A DNA stretch of 64,000 nucleotides from Halomonas cerina (lineage in GTDB: Bacteria; Pseudomonadota; Gammaproteobacteria; Pseudomonadales; Halomonadaceae), in assembly GCF_014192215.1 (NCBI RefSeq), contig NZ_JACHXP010000009.1:97336-161335 (forward strand), given 5' to 3'. Below, one piece after another: positions 39,757 through 47,762 of the stretch; positions within the stretch are counted from its first letter, which is position 1; every line of letters begins with the position of its first letter. The translations under genes and the position numbers were made by a program. The notes below the pieces were generated by a model that did no database searches, was not told the DNA's origin, and was given only the letters and a program-made list of their open reading frames with translations.

Positions 39757-40632
39757 CTAGCGGGGCCATTTCTCTGGTATGACAGATGGATTGGCACTGG
39801 CAAGGTCAATCACCTCTCGAGCAGCACCCTCGTAGCCAGGAAACAGCACAGAACCTTTGACACCGAGATCAGCACATAATCGCAGCAGTTCAGGTGCCTC
39901 CGAGACAGGGAGGGTCATCTGTATCAAACCAGGACAAGGCCCAAGCAGGTTGTTGTACACATCCTCCTGGTGCTCAATGGCCGTGGATTCAAAGTGCTCC
40001 CCCCCAGTGGCTTTGATGCCCGATATGGTGAAGACACCCGCTTGTGCGGCTAGGTTCGCTGTAGTGCCTCCAGGCATGGTTAGAAAAGATAATTTCTCCC
40101 ACTGTTTGCACATGTCTACCCGGAGTGCCCATACCGCCAGCTCCCCAGCGCTTTCAGGCTCCCTTACAACGCTGGATGCAGAAAAATAGGCAGCCACATA
40201 AGACCTCCAAGTCCAATCTAACAGGCATGTTGGGACACCATGGTGCTGCGCAGTAGCGATCACTGGAAGTAATGCCATAGGTGGCCACTCAGAGGGGTTC
40301 AAAAATAAATGCAAGGCCTCATGCAGAAGCTGACGCACTTGGATCGAATCGCCAGAAACCTGTAAGCCTGATGCGTCGCATGCTTCCAGGAAGCTCGACA
40401 ACATTCTGATTTCAAAAAATACCTGCCTTCCTCCAGACACATCGCCATGGCCCTGCCACATTCTTCTAGCAGAAATTTCACTCTGAGAGCGATAGGCTGA
40501 GGGAACAAGTCCGAACTGTGTCGAGCGCTGCCCCCGGAATACATACATCCCCCTGGGCCAATGATCTGTATTCAATGGTGAAAGAGCTGTTATTAGCTCG
40601 CGTGCAGTCTCAAAGTCCCTTTGCTCGTACAT
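39757..40632 (-). CDS. FRG-domain protein
   Basis: A 291-aa protein with the FRG domain: YVFRGQRSTQFGLVPSAYR near the N-terminus and ATAQHHGVPTCLLDWTWR..AAYFSAS in the centre. The domain is named for its FRG motif; proteins with it are frequent in mobile and defence islands but the biochemical role is not established. AGGAG precedes the ATG. Its composition is lower in GC than the core genes, consistent with acquisition. The 177 bp between tRNA-Arg and this gene contain no intact integrase. Confidence 0.85.
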   Translation of the reverse strand: MYEQRDFETARELITALSPLNTDHWPRGMYVFRGQRSTQFGLVPSAYRSQSEISARRMWQGHGDVSGGRQVFFEIRMLSSFLEACDASGLQVSGDSIQVRQLLHEALHLFLNPSEWPPMALLPVIATAQHHGVPTCLLDWTWRSYVAAYFSASSVVREPESAGELAVWALRVDMCKQWEKLSFLTMPGGTTANLAAQAGVFTISGIKATGGEHFESTAIEHQEDVYNNLLGPCPGLIQMTLPVSEAPELLRLCADLGVKGSVLFPGYEGAAREVIDLASANPSVIPEKWPR

Positions 40633-40662
40633 CTTCTACTCCTACCGATTGTGAAGGTCATT

Positions 40663-40980
40663 CTAGAACAGCCCCGCCGGCTCGGTCTCCACGTCCCAGC
40701 TGAAGATCAGCAGTTCGCTGGCCTTCGAGCCCTTGCCGCCGACGGTGTAGCGGATGTCGGTAGTCACGATGTGATAGCCGGCGAAGATGCTACGGACGTC
40801 TTGGGGGGTGGCGTTGAGGCTGATGATGGCCTTGCCCTTGAGCCGCCTCAGGATCTCAGCCATCTGCTCGTACTGCTCGATGCCAAACCCGACGCCATAG
40901 CCCTCAGTCTGCCAGTACGGCGGGCCCATGTAGAGCAGCGTGTGCGCCCGGTCGTAGCGCTTAATCCTGCCAGTACCCGG
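40663..40980 (-). pseudogene. Fragment of phage-type DNA adenine methylase (C-terminal ~100 residues)
   Basis: Residues from RAHTLLYMGPPYWQTEGYG to SELLIFSWDVE match the C-terminal third of D12-class Dam methylases. The catalytic DPPY is altered to GPPY and the N-terminal SAM-binding part is missing, so it cannot be active. It is fused on its 5' side to a fragment of another gene in a different frame. Confidence 0.85.
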
Positions 40981-41240
40981 TCTTCCTCCACCAGTCCACG
41001 GTTCACCAGCATCTGGAATACCTCGGCCACCTTTGGCCCCAGGGGGAAGAACAAGTTGTTCGGGAGAGCCCTGACTTCCTCGGCCAATGAGGTCTCGATC
41101 TGCTGCCGTAGCCCCACCTGCTTCAGCATCGCGGGGGTGCCGTTGTAGTTCGCACCATTCACGAACACTGGATTGCGCAAGGCCGAAGTGTAGTGCACCA
41201 GGTGGGCATGGCGATCGAACAGCAGCGCGCTGTCGCAGGC
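40965..41240 (-). pseudogene. Fragment of a phage-type protein, uracil-DNA-glycosylase-like in appearance
   Basis: A coherent frame, ALLFDRHAHLVHYTSAL to LVNRGLVEEDRVLAG, lies between the Dam fragment and the umuC tip. It has no start and no proper end. The resemblance to uracil-DNA-glycosylase-superfamily phage proteins is from memory of similar sequences and is uncertain; the truncated state is clear from the sequence. Confidence 0.6.
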
Positions 41241-41252
41241 GTTCTGCCTCGT

Positions 41253-41330
41253 TCTGCGGCGTCTCATCTAGCGAGAGCTGGCGGTGAGTGTCTGTGCTGA
41301 GTTCGAGCAGCAATACGCTAGCCTCCTTGT
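41253..41330 (-). pseudogene. Duplicated 3' fragment of umuC
   Basis: The segment encodes [19 protein letters not shown], nearly identical to residues near the end of the intact UmuC at 42.65-43.9 kb ([19 protein letters not shown]). About 49 bp (41253-41301 versus 42838-42886) are identical, with weaker similarity beyond. Confidence 0.9.
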
Positions 41331-41793
41331 ACCGGTAACCTTAACAGCAGTGGTGGCGACGCCCGAACGATGGAAATTCGGCGTTGCTAAGACCTCAAGC
41401 GGGGCCACGGGACTCAAGTCGCGATAGGCTCCACACCAGCGACGTGCCGGCCTGTCGAGCCAGGCAGGGTTGGTGTGGCTATGGCCCGGATGTCGCAAGC
41501 GGCGAGGGTTAGTACTGCAGCAGCATGGCGTCAGCCGTGCGGACCGGGGTGGCGGCGAAGCCGCTTGGCAGTATTGAAGGCTGCGGTGTTGCAAGGCCTC
41601 GATGACCACCCCGCTGAGAGGGGAGGATCGACGGCGATCCTCCAGTGTCAAGAACCGGCCAAAAGCGGGCCGTTCATCGCGAGCTGATATAACGTCGGCG
41701 CTCAGCCGCGCTTGAGGGCGACCGACTGGAGCGGAAGCGAAAGGAGGAAGCGGTCAAGCGTCGGTCTGCAGCGCCCATGTTAGGGCCTTGATG
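41331..41793. other. Structured non-coding stretch ending in an attC-like inverted repeat
   Basis: Several stem-loops are visible: GGAGGATCG-acgg-CGATCCTCC at 41623-41644, ATAG..CCACACCA with TGGTGTGG..CTAT at 41424-41482, and GAACCGGCC with GGGCCGTTC at 41652-41674. The last ~100 bp (41689-41782) have imperfect inverted ends TAAC..GGCGCT.CAG and CTG.AGCGCC..GTTA, the layout of an integron attC site, right after the stop of the next gene on the minus strand. The R' and R'' boxes deviate from consensus, so this is tentative. No clear protein-coding gene is present. Confidence 0.4.
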
Positions 41794-42418
41794 GGTTGGC
41801 CAAACACGTTTCCGTAATACCCTTGGCGACACCTTCCGCATTCGACACGCCCGCATAGTGGAGGGATAAATGTAGTCGTAGTGCATCTTTCGCTGTTTCG
41901 CTCGACACGTTATCTACCAGCCTCCGTGATTCCATGTGTAGCCGATCACTGCGCAGTTTATCGAAAAACTCGGCCATAGACTCTTGCGCATTTCTAGACT
42001 GAACAAAAAAGAGTCCGGCTACCGCGTCCATAATCACTCCGGCGACGAACTGTGCCACCGTAGCTGTTCCTGAACCGTCCGTATAGAGAAACGCCGCAAC
42101 GACAATGATCGCGAAGCCAAGAGAAGCGAAGACAAGACTGAACCAGAAACTAATTTTCGATTGCGTCAGTATCTGACTGTAGTAATTTGTAAGTTGCTCG
42201 ATCTCAAATGGGATGTCTTTTCCCGCTGTGACTGCTGCCTTAAGAGCCTCGCGGAGTTTTCTCGTTTCTTCGCTCGGCGCCTCGATTTCAATTGATCCGA
42301 ATCGAATACGCCTCAATACGCCGGCATTGAATGCGCCAACGATGGATGCAACCGTCGCGCCCACAGCAATAGCCGTAGCGACAATGCCGAGAATTTCCTG
42401 TAGTGCAAAGTTGTTCAT
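41780..42418 (-). CDS. TRADD-N-associated two-TM membrane protein
   Basis: A 212-aa protein with an N-terminal TM (LGIVATAIAVGATVASIVGA) and a central pair of TMs preceded by TNYYSQILTQSKISFWFSLVFA. That block is characteristic of the TRADD-N-associated membrane domain, described computationally in predicted signalling and conflict systems. The C-terminal 65 residues are helical. ATG 42418 is chosen; a TTG lies 9 bp upstream. No partner with a TRADD-N or effector domain is adjacent. An attC-like repeat follows the stop, suggesting it could be a gene cassette. Confidence 0.7.
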   Translation of the reverse strand: MNNFALQEILGIVATAIAVGATVASIVGAFNAGVLRRIRFGSIEIEAPSEETRKLREALKAAVTAGKDIPFEIEQLTNYYSQILTQSKISFWFSLVFASLGFAIIVVAAFLYTDGSGTATVAQFVAGVIMDAVAGLFFVQSRNAQESMAEFFDKLRSDRLHMESRRLVDNVSSETAKDALRLHLSLHYAGVSNAEGVAKGITETCLANPSRP

Positions 42419-42652
42419 CGCTTCCAAGCCCTAACAGTGATTAGACAGCCCATCCTATGATTGAATAAACGCGCCAGCGCGTTCAATAATGTTATGCCGA
42501 ACGTCGATACCCCCTAACCTTATGAAATACATAGACATTAAGTATAGTTCGGCAGTATAACACCAATCATTGCGTCTGCTGCATAACACGGATGAACGTG
42601 CCTGCTGCCTTTGCTGGCATGGCAGAGTTGGGTCGTGTGCTGTCATCTTCTC

Positions 42653-43927
42653 TCAGGCTTTTACCCTAACCAGCTCCTCCCACCGCGTCGTGTACCTGGG
42701 TGTCCTTCTCTCACAGCGTAGCCCCCAGGCGTTGCCTTTGCGTGGCAGGCCAAGACGCACCGCATCCCGGCACAGCTCCCTATTCAGCCGGTCCATGGTG
42801 GCCATCAGTCGCTGCCTACGCTGGCGTGCGGCCTCGCTCTGCGGCGTCTCATCTAGCGAGAGCTGGCGGTGAGTGTCTGTGCTGAGGTCGAGTAGCATCA
42901 CCCCGATCTTTTGGTAACGGTAGCCCTTGAGGAAGATCGCTTCGAGTCCTCGGGCGGCGGCGTGGGCGATCTCGCGACTGTCGTCGGTGGGTCGCGGCAA
43001 TGGCACCACAACGCTGTTGCGGTACTGCGGATGCTCGAGCTGAAAGCGGTTGGTATTGATGAATACCATCACCGCACTGGTGACGCTGCCCTGGCGACGC
43101 AGCTTCTCGCCGGCTCGGGCAGTGTGCTGGCGGAGCGCCTCGCGCAGGTCCACGAGATCGCCCGTCATGCGGCCGAAGGAACGCGACACCATGATCTGCT
43201 GCTTCGGTGCGGCCATGTCATCGAGCGTGATGGCAGGGTGGCCACGCAACTCCCAGACGATGCGCTCCATCACTACCGAGAAGGCGCGGCGGATCCGCTT
43301 GGGATCGGCCTCGCGCAGCTGCCACGCGGTCTCGATGCTCATCAGCGCCAGGCGCTCGCCGGTGCGCCGGGCCACGCCCCACAGCTCGGTCACTGGCAGC
43401 TGCCGCAGGATCGTCCGGGTGGCGGGATTGTCCACCTCGAGCTTGCACACGCCCCCATAGGCGGGGAGCTTCTTCGCCGCGTGATTGGCCACCTTGGCGA
43501 GCACCCGGGTCGGCGCCAGGCCCACCGACACCGGGATGCCGGTCCATTGCCTGACGGTCTGACGCAGCCGGTGGCCGCGTTCCTCCAGGGTGGCGGGGTC
43601 GAAGCCCTGGAAGCCGACGAAGCTCTCGTCGATGGAGTAGACCTCGACGTGTGGCGAGAACTCCGCGAGCGTCTGCGTCACCCGTTTGCTCATGTCGCCG
43701 TACAGTGCGTAATTGCTGGAGAGCAGCACGGCCCTGCGGCGGATGTAAGGTGGCAGAAGATGCAGGGCCGCGCCCATCTCGACGCCCAGGGCCTTGAGCT
43801 CGTTGCTGCGGGCGATGACACAGCCGTCATTGTTGGAGAGCACCCCCACCGGCCTACCCTCGAGCCTTGGGTCGAACACTCTCTCGCAGCTGACATAGAA
43901 GTTGTTGCAGTCGACCAGGGCGATCAC
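42653..43927 (-). CDS. umuC: DNA polymerase V subunit UmuC
   Basis: A Y-family translesion polymerase subunit, 424 aa. Catalytic motifs are [18 protein letters not shown] (metal site), YSIDESF and the little-finger DUF4113 C-terminus. The GTG start at 43927 overlaps the umuD stop by 4 bp, giving translational coupling. The gene lies within the accessory region; a 3'-tip duplicate is at 41.25 kb. Confidence 0.95.
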   Translation of the reverse strand: MIALVDCNNFYVSCERVFDPRLEGRPVGVLSNNDGCVIARSNELKALGVEMGAALHLLPPYIRRRAVLLSSNYALYGDMSKRVTQTLAEFSPHVEVYSIDESFVGFQGFDPATLEERGHRLRQTVRQWTGIPVSVGLAPTRVLAKVANHAAKKLPAYGGVCKLEVDNPATRTILRQLPVTELWGVARRTGERLALMSIETAWQLREADPKRIRRAFSVVMERIVWELRGHPAITLDDMAAPKQQIMVSRSFGRMTGDLVDLREALRQHTARAGEKLRRQGSVTSAVMVFINTNRFQLEHPQYRNSVVVPLPRPTDDSREIAHAAARGLEAIFLKGYRYQKIGVMLLDLSTDTHRQLSLDETPQSEAARQRRQRLMATMDRLNRELCRDAVRLGLPRKGNAWGLRCERRTPRYTTRWEELVRVKA

Positions 43928-44382
43928 GACGCTGCACCCGGGAGCGCATGAACGACGTGGGTAACCACGCCCCACACATGGGCCTCGCGGCCCTCCAGCG
44001 GGATCGGCCGGTAGCGTGAGTTGGCAGCGGCCAGATAGAAGCGTTGCCCCACCCGCTCGAGCCGCTTCACCGTGAGCTCGCCGTCCAAGGCGACGATCAC
44101 CACCCGACCCGGCAGCGGCTCCAGGCTGCGATCCACCACCAGCAGGTCGCCATGGTGGATGCCCTCCCCCTGCATGGAGTCACCCTCGGCGCGCACGAAG
44201 AAGGTTGCTGCCGGTCGCTTGACCACATGGGCGTGCAGGTCGATGTCGGCATCCAGGTGATCGTCGGCGGGGCTGGGGAAGCCCGCCCGTACGCGGCCGA
44301 CGTAGAGCGGCTGGCTGTGGGCGACGGTGACGGCCTGGGCACGGCCGAGCGGCGTGGCGGTGGTTTGCGGCAAGATCGACAT
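43924..44382 (-). CDS. umuD: UmuD, self-cleaving DNA polymerase V subunit
   Basis: A 152-aa LexA-fold protein that cleaves itself upon RecA activation. The cleavage site is Ala33-Gly34, before FPSPADD. The Ser-Lys dyad is Ser69 (GDSMQGEGI) and Lys106 (GELTVKR). It forms an operon with umuC. An SOS-like palindrome lies 16 bp upstream of the start. Confidence 0.95.
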   Translation of the reverse strand: MSILPQTTATPLGRAQAVTVAHSQPLYVGRVRAGFPSPADDHLDADIDLHAHVVKRPAATFFVRAEGDSMQGEGIHHGDLLVVDRSLEPLPGRVVIVALDGELTVKRLERVGQRFYLAAANSRYRPIPLEGREAHVWGVVTHVVHALPGAAS

Positions 44383-44397
44383 GAGGGCTCCCTCGAT

Positions 44398-44416
44398 TAC
44401 TGTATAGATATCAGTA
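44398..44416. promoter_or_regulatory. SOS-box-like operator of umuDC
   Basis: TACTG-N9-CAGTA, a perfect 5-bp palindrome with an AT-rich centre. E. coli LexA boxes have CTG-N10-CAG, so this is one base short. Position just upstream of umuD supports LexA control, but the spacing leaves doubt. Confidence 0.6.
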
Positions 44417-44511
44417 TCGAGGGCGCATCGCCGACCTGCAAGGGTCAGCCCCATATCACCCAGAGTGAAACCAGGGTGACAGGCCTCACAGCCTCACCCG
44501 CCAGGCACGCA

Positions 44512-45561
44512 TCACCGGCAGAGCAGGCCACTCTCCTCGATATCCTCGAGGCGGCCACCTCCGATGCCGCTCACCCTGGTCAGCTCTTCGGGCGACACCC
44601 AGGGGCGTCCCTCCACGATGTCTTCCGCCCGCGCCGGCCCGACATGGGGAAGCTCCTCGAGCCGCGATGGCGCGCTGGCATTGAGATCGATGCAGTCTTC
44701 GGTCTCAATGCCGGTCATGGCCGCTCCCTTCGCGGCCACGAGCTCGAGACGGGCACCATTGATGCCAATGTAGACGGGTGCATGGTCCGAGATCCGGTCG
44801 CGCGCCTCCAGATGGTCCATGGCCACCAGGTCCGGAAACAGCAGGATGCCGCGGTCGCTCAACTCGAGGCCGCCCCCTTCAAACCAGATGTTGTCGTAGA
44901 GATTCGCGTACTCGTCGGCCGTTATGGCCAGCGTGGAGCGCCCGTCGGTGATCGCCGGCTCCGCCCCGAGCTCACGCAACGGCCCCCATCCGTCGTGATC
45001 CGGCGGTAGGTTGAAGTCCCCTATCAGCAGCCGTGGCGTGCCCTTGGCGGTCTCGTCCAGCCAGCCCCAGTAGTCCGCCAAGGCGGCGATCTCCGGCAGC
45101 CTGTCGCCGATGCTGTCGCCATAGACCACGTGCACCGTGCCCACGGTAAACAGATCGCCAGTGTCCACGTCACGGAAGCGCGCCGAATAGGGTTCGCGAG
45201 AATAGACATCGCCCGAATCCAGGAACACCACCGCGCTGTCCGCATAGGCGACCTCGCTCTCACGCCAGAGGAATCCATAGTGCTCGGTATAGGAGGAACG
45301 CCCGAGATCCCGGCTGGCCATCGACGACCAGGCTTCGCCGGAAAGGGCCTCCACCTCCTGCTCCAGCCTCTCCAGGGCCGAGGTATCCATCAGCTCCTGA
45401 ATGGCCAGAAAGTCGAAATGGTTGGCGACGTGGGCAACCTGAGGGATGGCCTTGTCGTTGGCCCAACCGAGGTGCCGGATGTTCCAGCTGCCGATCAGGA
45501 CATCGGCCTGGGCGAGCATCGGGGCCGCGACCATCAGCGCAGCCAGCCATCGTGCGTGCAT
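44512..45561 (-). CDS. Secreted endonuclease/exonuclease/phosphatase with C-terminal helix-hairpin-helix
   Basis: A 349-aa protein with a signal peptide (cleavage after AQA, residue ~19) and a DNase I-like core: GSWNIRHLGW, AIQELMD, LIGDFNLP and DRISDHAPVYI supply the catalytic residues. A ComEA-like helix-hairpin-helix follows (LEELPHVGPARAEDIVEGRPW), usual for DNA binding. An extracellular or periplasmic DNase is likely. It precedes umuDC on the same strand with a 129-bp gap. Confidence 0.88.
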   Translation of the reverse strand: MHARWLAALMVAAPMLAQADVLIGSWNIRHLGWANDKAIPQVAHVANHFDFLAIQELMDTSALERLEQEVEALSGEAWSSMASRDLGRSSYTEHYGFLWRESEVAYADSAVVFLDSGDVYSREPYSARFRDVDTGDLFTVGTVHVVYGDSIGDRLPEIAALADYWGWLDETAKGTPRLLIGDFNLPPDHDGWGPLRELGAEPAITDGRSTLAITADEYANLYDNIWFEGGGLELSDRGILLFPDLVAMDHLEARDRISDHAPVYIGINGARLELVAAKGAAMTGIETEDCIDLNASAPSRLEELPHVGPARAEDIVEGRPWVSPEELTRVSGIGGGRLEDIEESGLLCR

Positions 45562-45709
45562 GCGTATCTCCGAGTGCCAAGAAAGAAAGCGCCATGGTCA
45601 CGTTCGGAGGGCACCGAATCAATCAAGGCGTACGTTAACCGTCCTGTCTGACGGATACCGGCACCACCGCTCCCTCGGTAGCGTGGACGGCTAATTTGAG
45701 GAGACGGTA

Positions 45710-45934
45710 ATGGACGAGATCGAGTTGAGACCGGCCCCCTGGGGCGACTGGGTGATGATCTGCCAGTGCGGGCATACGGAGATTCGCAGCGCCGGGAGCC
45801 AGGGTTGGCAGAACTTCGAGGTCAAGCCGCTGCCAGGCAGCCGCTACGACATCACCTGCCTGATCTGCCGCCGCAGGACAGAGCGAGAGTGTTTCTACAG
45901 GGACATGGGTCGGATCAGACCCGATCCTTCCTGA
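45710..45934 (+). CDS. Small zinc-ribbon-like hypothetical protein
   Basis: A 74-aa protein with paired CQCGH and CLICRRR motifs about 37 residues apart that could bind zinc. A GAGGAGACG RBS precedes the ATG. No family recognised. Its 3' end overlaps the SRAP remnant on the other strand by ~40 bp. It is divergent from the secreted nuclease. Confidence 0.65.
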   Translation: MDEIELRPAPWGDWVMICQCGHTEIRSAGSQGWQNFEVKPLPGSRYDITCLICRRRTERECFYRDMGRIRPDPS

Positions 45935-46545
45935 TCCGGCCGATTGACCCGGGCCGACACCGGCCAGGCCGACAATGCCTCAGCCTCGAGGTGCTGTACG
46001 GCGCTGCAGATGGCATCACGCTCGGTCAGTGCCGGATCGAGCCAGGCTTCGAGGCTGTCGTCGGCCAGTACCAGAGGCATCCGGTCGTGGATCTCCTTGG
46101 CGATACCGCGGGCCGGCTCGGTGATGATAGCGCAGCAGGCCGACCCACCTGCGTAGTCGGCCCAGATTCCAGAGAGGAACAAGAGAGCGCGATCCTCACG
46201 GCAAAGAAAGTGAGACTGCTTGCCTCTACAGGTTTTCACCCACTCGTACCACCCGTTGGCAGGGATCAAGCAACGGTGATGACAGAAGGCTCCCTTGAAA
46301 TAGCGACTGGTTGCCAAGGTTTCCACTTGAGCGTTGATCGGCTGAGGTGACTTGGTATCGGCTCAGCTCGGGCGCACCCCCCACCACAGGTCATCGATGG
46401 TAGGCTCGAACTCGGGCTCATGCCCTGCGAGCGCCGGTGATCCAGGTGCCGGGCGAGACATTGTAGCGTGGTGCCCAACTGGGGTCGGGTAGGCCCAGGC
46501 GATGGGCGACCGTAGGGTAGAGTACGATGTGAGAGCGCATCTCAT
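45895..46545 (-). pseudogene. SRAP (YedK/HMCES-type) gene, frameshifted and lacking the catalytic start
   Basis: The part from VETLATSRYFKGAFCHHRCLIP to the end is the conserved C-terminal two thirds of an SOS-response-associated peptidase, which caps abasic sites through Cys2. The 5' part survives in two other frames: YPTVAHRLGLPDPSWAPRYN..SPGTWITG, stopping at 46418, and then EPEFEPTIDDLWWG. The canonical MCGR start is not recoverable (ATGAGATGC). At least two frame breaks are therefore present. Confidence 0.88.
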
Positions 46546-47010
46546 CGAATCTCCGTGCCTTGGCTTTCACGAGTACTCGAGAGACCAGATCCGATACATC
46601 CTCGCCTCACCATCGCATGAAGCAATCGATGACGTCCCGTGCCTCGACACTCAACTCCAAGATCACCGGCTCTCTCGGTGGAAGCCAAATATCAGAGTCC
46701 ATGGTGGTCAGCTAGCTGTGAATTTCTGAAAGCCCAACAAGCCAGGGTCATAGTCGATTCCCAGCTCAAGCCATCCATAACCAGCTGCATTGGCATTGCT
46801 GTGGGCTAGGCGACCACAGTGTCAGCCACCGCTCTTTGTCCACCAGTGGCAGCAAGCAGCCGGCCCCCCGGACAGCCAATACCACCCTGTGCGCTTTGGC
46901 TCTTGGAGCTATTTATGAACAAAAGCTCTCAGTCGACAACCTTCACCAGCACCATCAGTGTCTTTGCGATGGAGGTGCCTTTGTTGCACTTTAGGGTGGT
47001 AAGTTCTGGA
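46546..47010. other. Intergenic region without a supported gene
   Basis: About 465 bp of lower-GC DNA. On the minus strand a short frame, MDSDIWLPPREPVILELSVE.., runs 31 codons to a TGA and continues open beyond it, perhaps another decayed gene. No RNA or repeat recognised. Confidence 0.4.
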
Positions 47011-47643
47011 TCAATAGTTCGTCATGCGCTGCATTAGCGCTTGTTTTGCTTGGCGATACTCATCTTCCGAAATGGCATTGGCTTCACGCAGTCTCGCCCA
47101 ACGCTCCAACTCATTGACCGGAGAGTTCTCGACACTGTTTGACGAGGTTGCCGACTGAACGGGGGCTGACGGTTGGGTCGTGGGTACCTTGCGGGAGAAG
47201 AACCTGCTGATGAGGCGCTGACCGGTAGACCTGTTCCCGCATTGCACCGAATGTTCATTGCTGAAGATACCGTGCTCGATCACCCAATCCCTGTGCTCAA
47301 GCAATGGTTCGTAAAACATGATCCTGACCAAAACCAGAGAAATCAACGGAACCAGGGGGGTGAGGAAGAGCCCGAGTTCTTCGATGCCAGGCGAGTAGCT
47401 GTCAATCCAGACGGCAACTGCTGTGGTGCCCACCCCGAGAGCGAGCAGGTACAGATACCACCTGATGGCGATCATGGTATTGCGAATGTAGCTGAAGTCT
47501 TGATTACGCTTTGCCATGGTCACGCCCCATACCATCAGCAGCGCAGGAATGATCCCACCGAGAAAGCCGATGGCGGGGATCATCATGAGGATAAAAATCA
47601 GCATGCTGGTTTGTTGACCGCTGGTTAATGGCTTGTCTTGCAT
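47011..47643 (-). CDS. Membrane protein with C-terminal SHOCT domain
   Basis: A 210-aa protein with four hydrophobic segments (residues ~12-42, 60-82, 90-112) and a C-terminal SHOCT motif, NELERWARLREANAISEDEYRQAKQALM, a short domain found at the ends of many bacterial membrane proteins and thought to mediate oligomerisation. GGGAGC is upstream of the ATG. Function unknown. Confidence 0.75.
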   Translation of the reverse strand: MQDKPLTSGQQTSMLIFILMMIPAIGFLGGIIPALLMVWGVTMAKRNQDFSYIRNTMIAIRWYLYLLALGVGTTAVAVWIDSYSPGIEELGLFLTPLVPLISLVLVRIMFYEPLLEHRDWVIEHGIFSNEHSVQCGNRSTGQRLISRFFSRKVPTTQPSAPVQSATSSNSVENSPVNELERWARLREANAISEDEYRQAKQALMQRMTNY

Positions 47644-47762
47644 GTGACGCTCCCTGTCTAGGCGATCAGCCTCGGTGGTGGGCCAGCCTTAGGCATAGCC
47701 TAACAGGAGCGGCAACTTAGGTGTACAGCTCTCAATGCATCAAGTGCAACACATGACCCATC

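Noticed and set aside
41331..41690. Retron ncRNA or group II intron
   Set aside because: Stem-loops are abundant but no reverse transcriptase gene is adjacent and no domain V-like hairpin was found.
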